A stretch of 64,000 nt of DNA, from the NCBI RefSeq assembly GCF_946463545.1, contig NZ_OX296583.1:1558902-1622901 (forward strand), given 5' to 3'. Every line of letters starts with the position of its first letter. The stretch's first letter is position 1. Shown piece by piece: positions 8,891 to 18,319 of the stretch. Under the pieces are notes generated by a model. It was given only the letters and a program-made list of their open reading frames with translations. It had not been told where the DNA came from and ran no database searches. Source of the stretch: Methanothermococcus thermolithotrophicus DSM 2095 (GTDB taxonomy: Archaea; AGJL01; Methanococci; Methanococcales; Methanococcaceae). The translations under genes were made by a program, and so were the position numbers.

Positions 8891-9580
8891 ATGAAAAACA
8901 ATGTTTTTGTGGTCATCCCCGCATACAATGAAGAAAAGATGATAGGGAACACCCTAAGAAGATTAAAGAATGAGGGATATAAAAATTTAATAGTTGTGGA
9001 CGATGGGAGCTCTGATAGAACCTCCGAAATAGCAAAAAAGGAAGGTGCAATAGTTTGCAGACATATAATAAATAGAGGGTTAGGTGGAGCTCTGGGAACT
9101 GGATTAAAATGTGCTCTACAGTACAAACCAAATGTTATTGTAACATTTGATGCAGACGGACAGCATGAACCAAAGGATATTGAAAAAATCGTAAAACCTA
9201 TTTTAGAAGATGATTATGAGGTAGTTGTAGGCAGTAGATTATTGGATGAAAATGAAGTTAAAAATATGCCAACTGTTAAAAGGATTGGAAACTGGGGATT
9301 AAATTTTGTAACATATTTAATGGGGGGCCATTTTGTAACTGACAGTCAGAGTGGTTTAAGGGCATTTTCTTACGGAGCTGCTGAGAAAATAACCAATCAA
9401 TTAAAGAGCAATAGATACGAAGTTTCATCAGAGTTTATAGTTTTAATTAAAAGAAACAATTTAAAATTTAAAGAAGTTCCAATAAAAACAATATATACGG
9501 ATTATTCCATGGCAAGAGGAACGAATGTATCGACAGGATTTAAAATTTTATTTAAGTTGATTATACAAAAATTAATTTAA
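8891..9580 (+). CDS. Family 2 glycosyltransferase (dolichol-phosphate-sugar synthase-like)
   Basis: A 229-residue GT-A glycosyltransferase. Visible motifs are the N-terminal VVIPAYNEE, VVDDGSSD, the DxD-type TFDADGQHEP and DSQSGLRAFS followed by RYEVSSEF. This pattern is that of dolichyl-phosphate mannosyl/glucosyltransferases, which charge lipid carriers for N-glycan or S-layer glycosylation. There is no C-terminal membrane domain, so it is probably peripheral. AAGGGAT lies before ATG. It is monocistronic, with AT-rich flanks. Confidence 0.85.
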   Translation: MKNNVFVVIPAYNEEKMIGNTLRRLKNEGYKNLIVVDDGSSDRTSEIAKKEGAIVCRHIINRGLGGALGTGLKCALQYKPNVIVTFDADGQHEPKDIEKIVKPILEDDYEVVVGSRLLDENEVKNMPTVKRIGNWGLNFVTYLMGGHFVTDSQSGLRAFSYGAAEKITNQLKSNRYEVSSEFIVLIKRNNLKFKEVPIKTIYTDYSMARGTNVSTGFKILFKLIIQKLI

Positions 9581-9711
9581 ACTTTATTTTATGGTATTCT
9601 TATTATTTATTGGACAGTATCCATGTCGTATAGCAATTAGAGGAAGATTAAAAAGAATATATCACTTTTAACATATATTTTAAATTTTATTAATTAAAAA
9701 AGGTTGAAATC

Positions 9712-10323
9712 ATGTTTAGTATAAGAAAAATAATAACAATATCTGATTATGTAACGGTAATAAACATTGTTTTAGGGATGCTGGGGATATTATTTCACGA
9801 TTTCAGGTTTATCTATGCGTCAGTTGTTTTTGATGCATTGGATGGTTTTGTTGCAAGGAAAACTAACACAGTATCCGAATTTGGAGCAGAACTGGATAGT
9901 ATTTGTGATGTTGTTAGTTTTGGTGTGGCTCCTGCATATTTGACCTATTACTACTTTGAAGGAAATCTTAGTTTAATAGCTTCTTTAATATTCTTAATTG
10001 GCGGAGCTCTAAGGTTGGCAAGATTTGGAATATTGGATGTCAAACATTTTGTCGGATTGCCTATCCCTGCAGCTGCTTTGGTTTTGTGTGTAGTATCTCA
10101 AATGATTTTAGAATACAACATAACTTCAAATTTAGCTTCAATAACTGCCATAATTGCCGGGTTTTTAATGGTTAGCGATATTCAATATCCGAAATATCCT
10201 CAAAAGATATCAATGGGTATTTTTGCAGTTTCATTAATTCTCTCGTTATTCGGGATTGTAGAACCTCTGGCATTTTGTGCTATAGGATATGTTCTTTATG
10301 GCATTATTAAATTTAAGGGATAA
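9712..10323 (+). CDS. CDP-alcohol phosphatidyltransferase, probable archaetidylserine synthase
   Basis: A 203-residue, multi-pass membrane enzyme with the complete CDP-alcohol phosphotransferase signature D-A-L-D-G-x2-A-R-x8-G-x3-D-x3-D (DALDGFVARK then GAELDSICD). It joins a CDP-archaeol donor to a polar headgroup. Of the archaeal paralogues, its sequence (ISDYVTVINI, SFGVAPAYL) most resembles archaetidylserine synthases, but the headgroup is not provable by reading. AGGTTGA precedes ATG 9712. It ends before a 200-bp AT-rich gap that contains the promoter of the ABC operon. Confidence 0.8.
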   Translation: MFSIRKIITISDYVTVINIVLGMLGILFHDFRFIYASVVFDALDGFVARKTNTVSEFGAELDSICDVVSFGVAPAYLTYYYFEGNLSLIASLIFLIGGALRLARFGILDVKHFVGLPIPAAALVLCVVSQMILEYNITSNLASITAIIAGFLMVSDIQYPKYPQKISMGIFAVSLILSLFGIVEPLAFCAIGYVLYGIIKFKG

Positions 10324-10526
10324 AATCGTTTAAAATGAGAAATAATTATTATAATCGTTCTATCAACAACATAAATATTCAAAATTAAAGAAATTTCTAT
10401 TTTTATATTTTAGTTTAAAGATTCACTATTTTATGCAGTATTTAATAGAATAATAAAATAATAGAAAAATTTATATTTAATAATATTTATTCTCGATAAT
10501 ATATTATTGAATAAAATGGTGATAGA

Positions 10527-11681
10527 GTGTTAAAAAAGTTAATAGGATTATTAACAATCCTGATTGTAGCCGTTGGATTCTGTGGATGCATAGATGGAAC
10601 AGATGTAGATGCAGATACTGCCACACCGGCACAATCGGGAGCTCCGGCTGTAAGTGAAGATACAGGAAAAATAAAAATAACAGATATGCTTGGAAGAGAA
10701 GTTGAAATCCCAAAGGACGTAAATGAAATAGTATGTGTTGGGCCGGGATGTTTGAGGTTAATTACCTATTTAAATGCTACCGATAAAGTCGTTGGAATTG
10801 AGGGCTTTGAAAAGAAAAAAAGTACAGGAAGGCCTTATATATTAGCACATCCTGAACTTTTAAATCTTCCAGTAATTGGAAATGGAGGACCTAGCGATAT
10901 CGGTAAAGGACCAAATGTAGAACAGACCTTAAAGGTTAAGCCAGATGTAATATTCATAACCTACATAACTAAAGAGAAAGCAGACGAAATTGAGCAAAAG
11001 ACAGGTATTCCAGTTGTTGTTTTAAGCTATGGAAAGTTGGCAACATTCGATAATGAGGACATATTTAACTCTTTAAAAATAGCAGGAGAAATTTTAGATA
11101 AAGAAGATAGAGCAGAAGAAGTTATTAAATTTATAAAAGATTGCGAAAATGACTTAAATGAAAGAACAAAAGACATTCCAGATGAAGAAAAACCAACAGT
11201 CTATGTTGGTGGAGTGGCATTTAAGGGTGTGCATGGAATAGACAGCACCCAATGTAAGTATCCCCCATTTGAAGCAGTTAATGCCAAGAATGTCGCTGAT
11301 GAGCTGAATAAAGAAGGGCAGGCATTTGTTAATAAAGAACAAATTTTAAAATGGAATCCAGATATTATATTCATTGACGAAGGAGGATTAAAATTAGTTA
11401 TGGATGATTATAAAAAGAATCCTGAGTTTTACAACTCATTAAATGCGTTTAAGAATGGGGAAGTTTATGGACTATTGCCTTACAACTTCTATACCACAAA
11501 TATAGGAACAGCACTGGCAGATGCCTATTACATTGGTAAGGTTATTTATCCTAATAAATTTGAGGATATTAATCCAGAGCAGAAAGCAGACGAAATATAT
11601 ACATTCCTTGTAGGAAAACCAGTTTATAATGCAATGAAAGAGAAATTAGGAGGATTTGGAAAATTGGAATTTAATAATTAA
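10527..11681 (+). CDS. Iron-complex/corrinoid ABC transporter, substrate-binding lipoprotein
   Basis: A 384-residue extracytoplasmic binding protein of the TroA/BtuF-FhuD helical-backbone family. The N terminus is a lipoprotein-type signal ([14 protein letters not shown] then CGCID), followed by a Ser/Ala/Pro linker and the domain start [19 protein letters not shown]. Translation starts at GTG 10527, directed by GGTGAT (10519-10524); the nearby ATG at 10515 runs into a stop. It is the first gene of an importer operon whose permease (17246) and ATPase (18320) are now displaced downstream. The ligand could be a ferric chelate, haem or cobamide. Confidence 0.85.
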   Translation: MLKKLIGLLTILIVAVGFCGCIDGTDVDADTATPAQSGAPAVSEDTGKIKITDMLGREVEIPKDVNEIVCVGPGCLRLITYLNATDKVVGIEGFEKKKSTGRPYILAHPELLNLPVIGNGGPSDIGKGPNVEQTLKVKPDVIFITYITKEKADEIEQKTGIPVVVLSYGKLATFDNEDIFNSLKIAGEILDKEDRAEEVIKFIKDCENDLNERTKDIPDEEKPTVYVGGVAFKGVHGIDSTQCKYPPFEAVNAKNVADELNKEGQAFVNKEQILKWNPDIIFIDEGGLKLVMDDYKKNPEFYNSLNAFKNGEVYGLLPYNFYTTNIGTALADAYYIGKVIYPNKFEDINPEQKADEIYTFLVGKPVYNAMKEKLGGFGKLEFNN

Positions 11682-11716
11682 CTATTCTATTTTTATTTTT
11701 CTTTCCGGTGATGAAA

Positions 11717-12805
11717 ATGACTCTTTTAAAATGCCCTGGTGAAAGTCCAGAAAAGGTATTAAAACTTTTTGATGAAATTTATTCAAAAACAAGAATTTTT
11801 TATTTATTAAAAACTGCATTAGATTTGAATTTATTTGATTATTTAAATGATTTTAAAAGTGCGGAAGAATTGGCAGATATGTTAAATACAAATTTAACTT
11901 TAACCAAATATATGTTGAGAATATTCACTGAGCTCGGAATTCTCGAATCTCGTGTTGAAATGAATAGTAATAGTAGTAATATTACTAATAATATTATCTA
12001 TCGAAATACGAACATAACCAATACATATTTAAAAAAAGATTCAGAGTTCAGTATAATTAATCCAATATCATACTACTTCGAAAATATCAAAAATTGGGAA
12101 AATTTAATTGATATTTTAAAAAATAAAGATAATTTTTCCAACACTGATACTAATAACTTTTTTCCAGAAGTTGTTAAAAGAATGGCTGATGAATGCAAAT
12201 GCTGGGAATTACAGAAGGTTCTATATTACATTTCCAAATATGAAGAGTTTAAAAATGCCAAAAAACTTCTTGATTTAGCTGGAGGACATGGGTTGTATGC
12301 AATTGGATTTAGCATGTTAAATAAAAACCTAAAATGCCGTGTTTTTGATTTACCAAATGTTGTTGAAGAAACAAAAAAATTCATTGAAAAATATAATGCA
12401 AAAAACATCTCAACAATTGCAGGAGATTTTTATAAGGATGATATTGGAAATGACTATGATATAATCTTTACCTCTTATAATCCCGGAGGAAAAAATCCCA
12501 ATATAGCAAAAAAAGTTTATAATGCCCTAAATAATGGTGGATTATTCATAAATAAGCAGTTTTTTCCAGAAAAGGAAGAACATATTGAGGACTATTTAAA
12601 CAATATGGAATGGAACTTTTCCAAACCTGCAGGACTTGAAAAGAGTAGATTAAGATTTACATTTAAGGGGGATTTGAATTTTGATGATTATTTGAAATAC
12701 TTAGAAAATTTGGGCTTTAAAATTTTAGAAGTTGTAGATATTCCAGAACTTTTAGGATTTAAGAACAATTCACCAGCAAAAATGATTGTTGCTAAAAAAC
12801 TTTAA
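11717..12805 (+). CDS. SAM-dependent methyltransferase, O-methyltransferase-like with winged-helix N terminus
   Basis: A 362-residue protein resembling plant-type/hydroxyneurosporene O-methyltransferases. The N-terminal ~110 residues form a dimerisation/winged-helix segment (SAEELADMLNTN), followed by a Rossmann methyltransferase with SAM motif LLDLAGGHGLYA, acidic VFDLPNVVE and IIFTSYNPGG. An Asn/Ser-rich patch (about 11961-12020) is poorly conserved-looking. GGTGA at 11707-11711 supports ATG 11717. The gene sits inside an importer operon, so modification of the imported ligand is plausible. Its 3' half is duplicated at 16742-17233. Confidence 0.75.
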   Translation: MTLLKCPGESPEKVLKLFDEIYSKTRIFYLLKTALDLNLFDYLNDFKSAEELADMLNTNLTLTKYMLRIFTELGILESRVEMNSNSSNITNNIIYRNTNITNTYLKKDSEFSIINPISYYFENIKNWENLIDILKNKDNFSNTDTNNFFPEVVKRMADECKCWELQKVLYYISKYEEFKNAKKLLDLAGGHGLYAIGFSMLNKNLKCRVFDLPNVVEETKKFIEKYNAKNISTIAGDFYKDDIGNDYDIIFTSYNPGGKNPNIAKKVYNALNNGGLFINKQFFPEKEEHIEDYLNNMEWNFSKPAGLEKSRLRFTFKGDLNFDDYLKYLENLGFKILEVVDIPELLGFKNNSPAKMIVAKKL

Positions 12806-12998
12806 ATTAATGTATGCTTAACCATAAATTTTATGGATTATCATAAATAATAAATCCTTATATAATAAAGTTTAAATATAAAGAAAGGAAAAGTTATCAC
12901 TGTAAATTATGAGGGCGGAATATGATATTCGAGAAAAGTAAATAATACATCATAAATTGGATAGTCAAAAAAAATAAAATAGATAATATCAAATGATT

Positions 12999-13193
12999 AC
13001 TTGTGAACTACTCCGACCTTACGGACGGAGCTTCCTGCTTCCGACCCGTAGTCTCCACAGGCGTCACTTCGGACTGTCCCAGCCCTAGGCTACCTTTTCT
13101 TTTCGGTAGCAATAAATATTGTGAGAATAGTTATATAAATAATTTTCGGCTTTCATCTTCTCCCTTACGGAAGGGGACTTCTCGCCGAAACAA
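12999..13193 (-). mobile_element. IS200/IS605-family right-end remnant(s) without transposase
   Basis: The 431-bp gap after the methyltransferase contains an unusually GC-rich block. Read on the minus strand, 13000-13045 gives GAAGCAGGAAGCTCCG, a hairpin (CTCCG 13011-13015 with CGGAG 13026-13030) and then TAGTTCAC, the typical right end of TnpB-carrying IS605 elements. A second structure follows: inner hairpin CCCTT-ACGG-AAGGG (13162-13175) inside outer arms TTTCGGC (13144-13150) and GCCGAAA (13184-13190). No intact tnpA or tnpB is present. The overlapping open frame at 13003-13206 is not considered a gene. Confidence 0.55.
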
Positions 13194-13236
13194 GTTAAAA
13201 TTTTGACATATATTTAACAAAGTGGGGTGTAAAAAA

Positions 13237-14064
13237 ATGGGAGATGATTCTTACACTATAACATGGAAAGTTGCTTTATTTTATTATGCAGGAGCCCTTA
13301 CGCCTACAAGTCAAATACCAGATTTTATCAATGAATTTAACGGGGTTGTAATATTAACCAATGATGAAGGGGAATCTGCAAATAAAGATGCACTCATAGA
13401 TATAGTTGAAAGATTTTGGGAATATAAACCTGGGTATCAAATAATAGTTGAAGTTCCGAATCCTTCTGGGACTTGCACCTATGAGGAAATGAAAAGCTGG
13501 ATTGACAAAATAGAAGAAAGAGTAGCAGACAAAGTTGGAGGCTATTATTTTGTTCCTGAAGGAGCCTGGACTATGCTGAATGCATCTGGGTGTATAGATA
13601 ATGTGAAAAAAGCTGTGAATTATGTTAAAAATACATTAAATAAATTTGCCATATGGATACCTGTTGGAGATATTAGTAATATTGAAGGAAGTTTTAATAA
13701 TATGGATTTATGTCAAAATCTAATAGGTTTTACAAATATAGCTCCACAACCTCATTATTATATGACAAAAGATTCTGAAATGGATTTTAACAAATTGATT
13801 GAATTTATGCAAGAGTGTAAAAATAGAGGTTGGGGCGTAGAGTTTGAATGCGATAAAACAGTGTTAGGAAATATTGAAAACTGCGGATGTAAATATAAAA
13901 ATATATGCATTAGAAGAGCGGCTAATTATTATTGTGCATTGAATAAAGTTGGAAATGTTAAGTATATTTATCACTACTTTAGTAACGATATAGAATGTTA
14001 TAGGATGGTAAAAAGACACTACGAAGAACATCCATGTCCAAACGATGGATATTCGACATGTTAA
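13237..14064 (+). CDS. Uncharacterised protein, possible TIM-barrel enzyme
   Basis: A 275-residue protein I cannot assign. It has alternating strands and helices with IIVEVPNPSGTCTYEEM, YYFVPEGAW, FAIWIPVGD and GWGVEFECDKTVL, which loosely resembles glycoside-hydrolase-like TIM barrels (DUF4855-type), with Cys/His/Asp at the C terminus (HYFSNDIECYR). There is no signal peptide. The start is ATG 13237 after GGGGTG; an upstream GTG at 13222 is less likely. It lies directly beside IS605 remnants, within the segment that interrupts the ABC operon, so it was probably acquired horizontally. The next gene encodes a secreted, membrane-anchored protein. Confidence 0.6.
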   Translation: MGDDSYTITWKVALFYYAGALTPTSQIPDFINEFNGVVILTNDEGESANKDALIDIVERFWEYKPGYQIIVEVPNPSGTCTYEEMKSWIDKIEERVADKVGGYYFVPEGAWTMLNASGCIDNVKKAVNYVKNTLNKFAIWIPVGDISNIEGSFNNMDLCQNLIGFTNIAPQPHYYMTKDSEMDFNKLIEFMQECKNRGWGVEFECDKTVLGNIENCGCKYKNICIRRAANYYCALNKVGNVKYIYHYFSNDIECYRMVKRHYEEHPCPNDGYSTC

Positions 14065-14094
14065 TTTTTATTTTAAGTTTTTTTAGGTGATAAA

Positions 14095-15291
14095 TTGAAA
14101 AAATTTATCCTCTTTTTGGTTTTATTTGTATTTCTTAATCCGCTATTTGCAGAGGAAACTATAAAATACAATATATTATTCGAGGGCATGGCTACAAATG
14201 GAACAGATGCAATGATTAGTGTTTATGATAAATCCCACTTAAAAATGTATGAAATACTATACGATGGAAAAGGGTTTAAACTAATTTCAGAATTTCCAAT
14301 AAATAAATCTGAATTAAATGATTCAAAGATAAACTTCAAACCTAAGAATTGGAATTATTATAGTTATTTTACACATCCCGTTGTAGTTGGTTATTTTAAA
14401 GGAAAATGGATTTTTTACAATCCAGAAATGTTAGGGTTCTTTGATGGAAAAAACTTCACTACAACAGTAAGTGGTTACTATTCAGGATGCTCAACGGCAG
14501 AAATAGATAAATTTGTTACCGATAACAAAAACACCGTAATTATTAAGTGGAGGGGTTCAACAACATCATGTAATGGAGAGTGGTTTGTTTTATATCATAA
14601 TTTTACAGATATTAAAAATGTAAAAAGTCAAACTCTGCCAAATCATACAAACGATGTGATATATAATCCCTACGATAATGATTGGTATATTATTACAGAA
14701 AAATCTGCCTTTATTTATAAAAATAATAGTTTATATAATTTATTTACCTTTCCAAATAATTTAACAGAGCAATGCATAGCACCAATCGGTTATAAAAAGC
14801 TATTAATTTCATTATATTCAAAAGATGGTTATTGTGGATTATACCTATACAATAATGGAAATTTAACAGAAATTCTTAATAAACCAATTTATACAATGGA
14901 TTATGGTGGTAATGAAGTTTTATTAATATCTACAAAAATCCTGAGCTCACCTAATAGATGCTGCATAGTTGATTATCCAATAAGCGGATGCTATCTATAT
15001 AAAAATGGAAAAATAGAAAATCTTCCAGATTTAGAAGTTAAAAGAGTTGATTATATTACTTATGTGGATAAAGATAGGTATTGGTTATTAGCGGGGGTTA
15101 ATAAAGAATCTGCAAAATTAGTTAAATTCAATGGAAATTATATGGAAGATTTAACTCAGCAATTGGTTAATATTATAAATGGAAATAATAATATGAAAAA
15201 TGAAACCAATAGTGGTTTATATTATTATCTCTATGGATTAATACTTTTAATTATAATTTTGATTTTAGCTAATATGGGAAAAAAATCATAA
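14095..15291 (+). CDS. Secreted, C-terminally membrane-anchored protein, beta-propeller-like
   Basis: A 398-residue protein with a clear signal peptide (KKFILFLVLFVFLNPLFA) and a single C-terminal transmembrane helix (LYGLILLIIILILAN) followed by KKS, so the bulk is outside the cell. The body has repeated blade-like segments ending in Y-N-G/K-N-G patterns (YLYNNGNLTEIL, YLYKNGKIENLPDL), many N-x-S/T sequons and several Cys. The function is unknown. The start is TTG 14095, 5 bases after AGGTGA. It lies 30 bp downstream of the uncharacterised gene and is likely co-transcribed with it. Confidence 0.65.
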   Translation: MKKFILFLVLFVFLNPLFAEETIKYNILFEGMATNGTDAMISVYDKSHLKMYEILYDGKGFKLISEFPINKSELNDSKINFKPKNWNYYSYFTHPVVVGYFKGKWIFYNPEMLGFFDGKNFTTTVSGYYSGCSTAEIDKFVTDNKNTVIIKWRGSTTSCNGEWFVLYHNFTDIKNVKSQTLPNHTNDVIYNPYDNDWYIITEKSAFIYKNNSLYNLFTFPNNLTEQCIAPIGYKKLLISLYSKDGYCGLYLYNNGNLTEILNKPIYTMDYGGNEVLLISTKILSSPNRCCIVDYPISGCYLYKNGKIENLPDLEVKRVDYITYVDKDRYWLLAGVNKESAKLVKFNGNYMEDLTQQLVNIINGNNNMKNETNSGLYYYLYGLILLIIILILANMGKKS

Positions 15292-15348
15292 TTCTCTTAT
15301 TTTCTTTCTCTATGGTTTTTACTACCTTAAGAGTAGCAGAGAAATTAT

Positions 15349-15565
15349 AAAACCGCAGGTTTTCTTTATTTTGAAAATAGGTAGATTTTTAGAAATCTTT
15401 GATTTTCTTTATCAAGAGTGAAACGAGTTGGATTAAAAATCTTTTATTTCCCATCGGTCAAATCAAAAAGATTTGTAGGGACCAGCAAGACTTATAATCC
15501 ATATTTGAGGCCCATAAAAACTAGAGGTTCGTCGAAAAGTGAATTTAGGAAATCCCCGATACTCT
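15349..15565 (+). mobile_element. Short palindromes plus possible truncated IS605 right end
   Basis: The gap between 15292 and 15587 holds AAAACC-GCA-GGTTTT (15349-15363) and AAATC-TTT-GATTT (15393-15405), which have the three-base centre of the dispersed palindrome family, though short enough to be chance. Downstream, the stretch ending in AGTGAATTTAGGAAATCCCCG (about 15537-15557) resembles the sequence preceding the terminal hairpin of TnpB-type insertion sequences. The second half of the hairpin is missing. I call it a degenerate end, with low confidence. Confidence 0.3.
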
Positions 15566-15587
15566 TAAAATTATTTGGTGTATGGAT

Positions 15588-16376
15588 ATGTCATTTGAAG
15601 AAAATCTTTGGAATTTAGTTAAGAACAATAAATGCAACACTTTGTTGTATTCACACGGTATGAAAAATAGAGTATTGCTAAGTTATTTATTAAAGTTTAG
15701 GGAAGAATATGATTTTGATTTTGAGGCAGTAACTTTTATTTCAGATAGAAGCCCAAAATGGATTAAAGATGAGATAATATGGATTATGAAAGCAAATAGT
15801 GTCAAACATAGATTTATTGAATGTGGGGAGTGCGGGACAAAGTTAGAGAATGAGACACATAATTATCGTAGTGGTTGTGTAGTCTGGGACAATATTAAAC
15901 ACTCTAATAGTGGGGTTGTAGCATCATCAATGGAGGAGTATATTAAAGATAGAGATAGATTCTTAATGTGGTGTAAAAATTACAATTTATTCCCACCATT
16001 TATCCACTTAAATATATCAAAAACTGAGCTCGCTGAAGAGTATGAAAAATTAAATAAAAACCTAATTTCAAGTTGTTATCATGCTTGTGTATTTTGCCCA
16101 ATATTGTATAAACTGGGAAAGGGACCGATATATTTTAAAGGTTTCTATGAGAAAAAAGTTTTAATGGATAAAGAAAGAAAAGAGCATGTTTTGAATGAAT
16201 TTTATAATGATATAAAAGAGTATGACATTGGAAGAATAGTTAATCTAGTTAAGATTTATCATAACAAATATATAAGGAAGTTGGATGAGTTGTATGTTGA
16301 TTATGTAAAGAGTAAAGATGTTGGAGTGTATGATAGATTACTGGATAAATGCAAAGAATGCTTGCAGGTAAAATAA
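15588..16376 (+). CDS. Uncharacterised cysteine-rich protein, possibly a degenerate PP-loop ATPase
   Basis: A 262-residue protein. The N terminus (NTLLYSHGMKNRVLLSYLL, then FEAVTFISD) has the layout of an ATP-pyrophosphatase (adenine nucleotide alpha hydrolase) fold, but the SGGxDS loop is replaced by SHGMKN. CGECG and CYHACVFC suggest metal binding. The C-terminal ~70 residues are charged and helical. ATG 15588 has GGTG seven bases upstream; ATG 15582 is too close to it. The gene lies in the foreign-looking insert and its stop overlaps a short downstream frame (TAATG). Family assignment is tentative. Confidence 0.5.
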   Translation: MSFEENLWNLVKNNKCNTLLYSHGMKNRVLLSYLLKFREEYDFDFEAVTFISDRSPKWIKDEIIWIMKANSVKHRFIECGECGTKLENETHNYRSGCVVWDNIKHSNSGVVASSMEEYIKDRDRFLMWCKNYNLFPPFIHLNISKTELAEEYEKLNKNLISSCYHACVFCPILYKLGKGPIYFKGFYEKKVLMDKERKEHVLNEFYNDIKEYDIGRIVNLVKIYHNKYIRKLDELYVDYVKSKDVGVYDRLLDKCKECLQVK

Positions 16377-16456
16377 TGGAGTGGTTCTTACATTTCTCCA
16401 AAAAACCTAATATGTATAGAGATTATGATATTTTGAATATGTCAAGAACAGATTGA
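16376..16456 (+). CDS. Short ORF coupled to upstream gene; possible gene remnant
   Basis: A 26-codon frame beginning MEWFLHFSKKPNMYRD starts at the ATG of a TAATG overlap with the preceding gene's stop. The overlap suggests translational coupling, but the peptide is short and may be the start of a decayed gene. The following ~285 bp up to the methyltransferase fragment are AT-rich. They contain an isolated GAGGT plus a five-codon ATG frame near 16480 and nothing else that I can support. Confidence 0.25.
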   Translation: MEWFLHFSKKPNMYRDYDILNMSRTD

Positions 16457-16741
16457 AAAATAGAATGAGGTAATATATATGAAAGTAAAAGTATAAAAAA
16501 AGCGATTTTACTATAATAAACATTGGAAGAGAACTCTACATAACTCTCAAAATTAATTATTTTTCAAACACAAAAATCTCTGCAAAGTTCAGAAGTTTAG
16601 CTTAATAATTAATAAATTTACAAAAAGTTTATAGTTTTCATAATAATTATTTTGGTTAATGTAATATTTTATATATAAGATAACAATACAAATATTATTA
16701 TATTCCATAACAACCTCAAATCTCAATATTTTTAATAATAA

Positions 16742-17233
16742 AATAAAAACCTAAAATGCCGTGTTTTTGATTTACCAAATGTCATTGAAGAAACAAAAAA
16801 ATTCATTGAAAAATACAATGCAAAAAATGTTTCTACAATTGCAGGGAATTTTTATAATGACGATATTGGGGTGGGTTATGATATAATATTTACATCATAC
16901 AACCCAGGAGGGAAAAACCCAAAAATAGCAAAAAAAGTCTATAATGCCCTAAATAATGGTGGATTATTTATAAATAAGCAGTTCTTTCCAGAAAAGGAAG
17001 AATGTATTGAAGATTGTTTAAACAATATGGAATGGAACTTCTCCAAACCAAAAGGGCTTGAAAAAGAGAAAGTAAGATTTACATTTAAAGAGGATTTAAA
17101 CTTGGATAGTTATTTAAAATATTTAAAATATTTAGGATTTGAGATTTTAGAAGTTGCCGATATTCCAGAACTTTTAGGATTTAAGAACAATTCACCAGCA
17201 AAAATGATTGTTGCTAAAAAATCTTCAAAATAA
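16742..17233 (+). pseudogene. 5'-truncated second copy of the methyltransferase gene
   Basis: The 163 codons from NKNLKCRVFDLPNV to the stop match the 3' half of the gene at 11717-12805, starting abruptly at its 12320 region. A stop codon (TAA 16739-16741) lies directly before the homology. The N-terminal domain and SAM motif (AGGHG) are absent and there is no good start, so it is presumably non-functional. The copies differ by scattered substitutions (VVEETKKF/VIEETKKF, NISTIAGDF/NVSTIAGNF). Its end abuts the permease gene by 12 bp, so this copy probably marks the original operon junction. Confidence 0.8.
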
Positions 17234-17245
17234 CACTGTGATAAT

Positions 17246-18292
17246 ATGGATATTCCACAAAAATATAAACAATATACTGAAAAGAAGATATCTTTTGGGA
17301 TTATATTATTAATAATCTTATTTTTAAGTGCAGTATATGCCCTGTGTGTTGGAGATTACAGATTAACTGTCAATCAGGTTGTAGATGCTTTAATAGGTAA
17401 TGGAACAGGTAATGCGGAGTTAGTTATTTGGAATATGAGATTACCAAGGGTTTTTGCTGCAATAATTGCAGGGATGTCTTTGGCAGTTGCTGGGGCAGTT
17501 ATGCAGTGTATTTTAAAGAATCCCCTTGCAAGTCCATTTACAATGGGAATTTCCCACGGGGCAATGTTCGGTGCTTCACTTGCAATAATACTTTTCAGTG
17601 CAGGGGGAGCGGAAAGCACAGGTCGAATATTTGTAAATAATCCATACTCCATTACTATTTTTGCATTTCTCGGTGCATTAATTGGAGTTTTTGTTATACT
17701 ACTACTTGCAAAGCTAAGGGGACTGTCCCCTGAGGCCATGATTTTGGCTGGGGTAGCTATGAGCTCACTATTCACAGCATCCACAATGTTGATTCAATAC
17801 TTCGCCGATGACTTACAGCTTGCGGCAATGGTATATTGGACATTTGGAGACTTGGGAAGACCACTATGGGATGAAATATACATTATGGTTGCAATTATGA
17901 TTCCTGCATTGTTGTATTTCATATACAGGCGGTGGGACTACAACGCATTGGAGGCCGGGGAAGAAACTGCAAAATCATTGGGAGTTAATACTGAAAGAAC
18001 TAGATTAATAGGAATGTTTATAGCTTCACTATTAACAGCTGTAAATGTGGCATTCTTAGGAATAATTGGATTCATAGGGCTTATATGTCCCCACATTGTG
18101 AGGATATTTATTGGTGGAGATTATAGATTTTTAATTCCAATATCTGCCCTATTTGGTGCGGTGTTGCTTTTAATAGCCGATACCATTGCACGAACAATAA
18201 TATCTCCAATAGTATTACCTGTTGGAATACTAACATCATTTATGGGAGCTCCGATGTTTTTGTATCTGATTATAAGGATGTATAAAAGGTAA
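17246..18292 (+). CDS. FecCD/BtuC-type ABC transporter permease
   Basis: A 348-residue permease with about ten membrane helices. Family landmarks are LRLPRVFAAIIAGMSLAVAGAVMQ (here NMRLPRVFAA...), NPLASPFTMGISHGAMFGA, a central DLGRPLWDEI loop and the ATPase-coupling GIIGFIGLICPHIVRIFIGGDYR. It pairs with the binding protein at 10527 and the ATPase at 18320 to import an iron chelate or corrinoid. It starts at ATG 17246 after GTGATA, 12 bp after the methyltransferase fragment. Confidence 0.9.
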   Translation: MDIPQKYKQYTEKKISFGIILLIILFLSAVYALCVGDYRLTVNQVVDALIGNGTGNAELVIWNMRLPRVFAAIIAGMSLAVAGAVMQCILKNPLASPFTMGISHGAMFGASLAIILFSAGGAESTGRIFVNNPYSITIFAFLGALIGVFVILLLAKLRGLSPEAMILAGVAMSSLFTASTMLIQYFADDLQLAAMVYWTFGDLGRPLWDEIYIMVAIMIPALLYFIYRRWDYNALEAGEETAKSLGVNTERTRLIGMFIASLLTAVNVAFLGIIGFIGLICPHIVRIFIGGDYRFLIPISALFGAVLLLIADTIARTIISPIVLPVGILTSFMGAPMFLYLIIRMYKR

Positions 18293-18319
18293 AAAAATAA
18301 CAAATGAAAAGTGGTAATT

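Noticed and set aside
13003-13206. 67-codon + strand open frame
   Set aside because: It lies wholly within structured IS605-type end sequence, has no ribosome binding site and its protein has no coherent character.
15349-15405. Short 5-6 bp three-base-centre palindromes as members of the repeat family
   Set aside because: Arms this short are expected by chance in AT-rich DNA, so I mention them only as weak context.
15418-15618. 66-codon frame before the PP-loop-like gene
   Set aside because: Starts at GTG without a convincing ribosome site and overlaps a probable degenerate insertion-sequence end.
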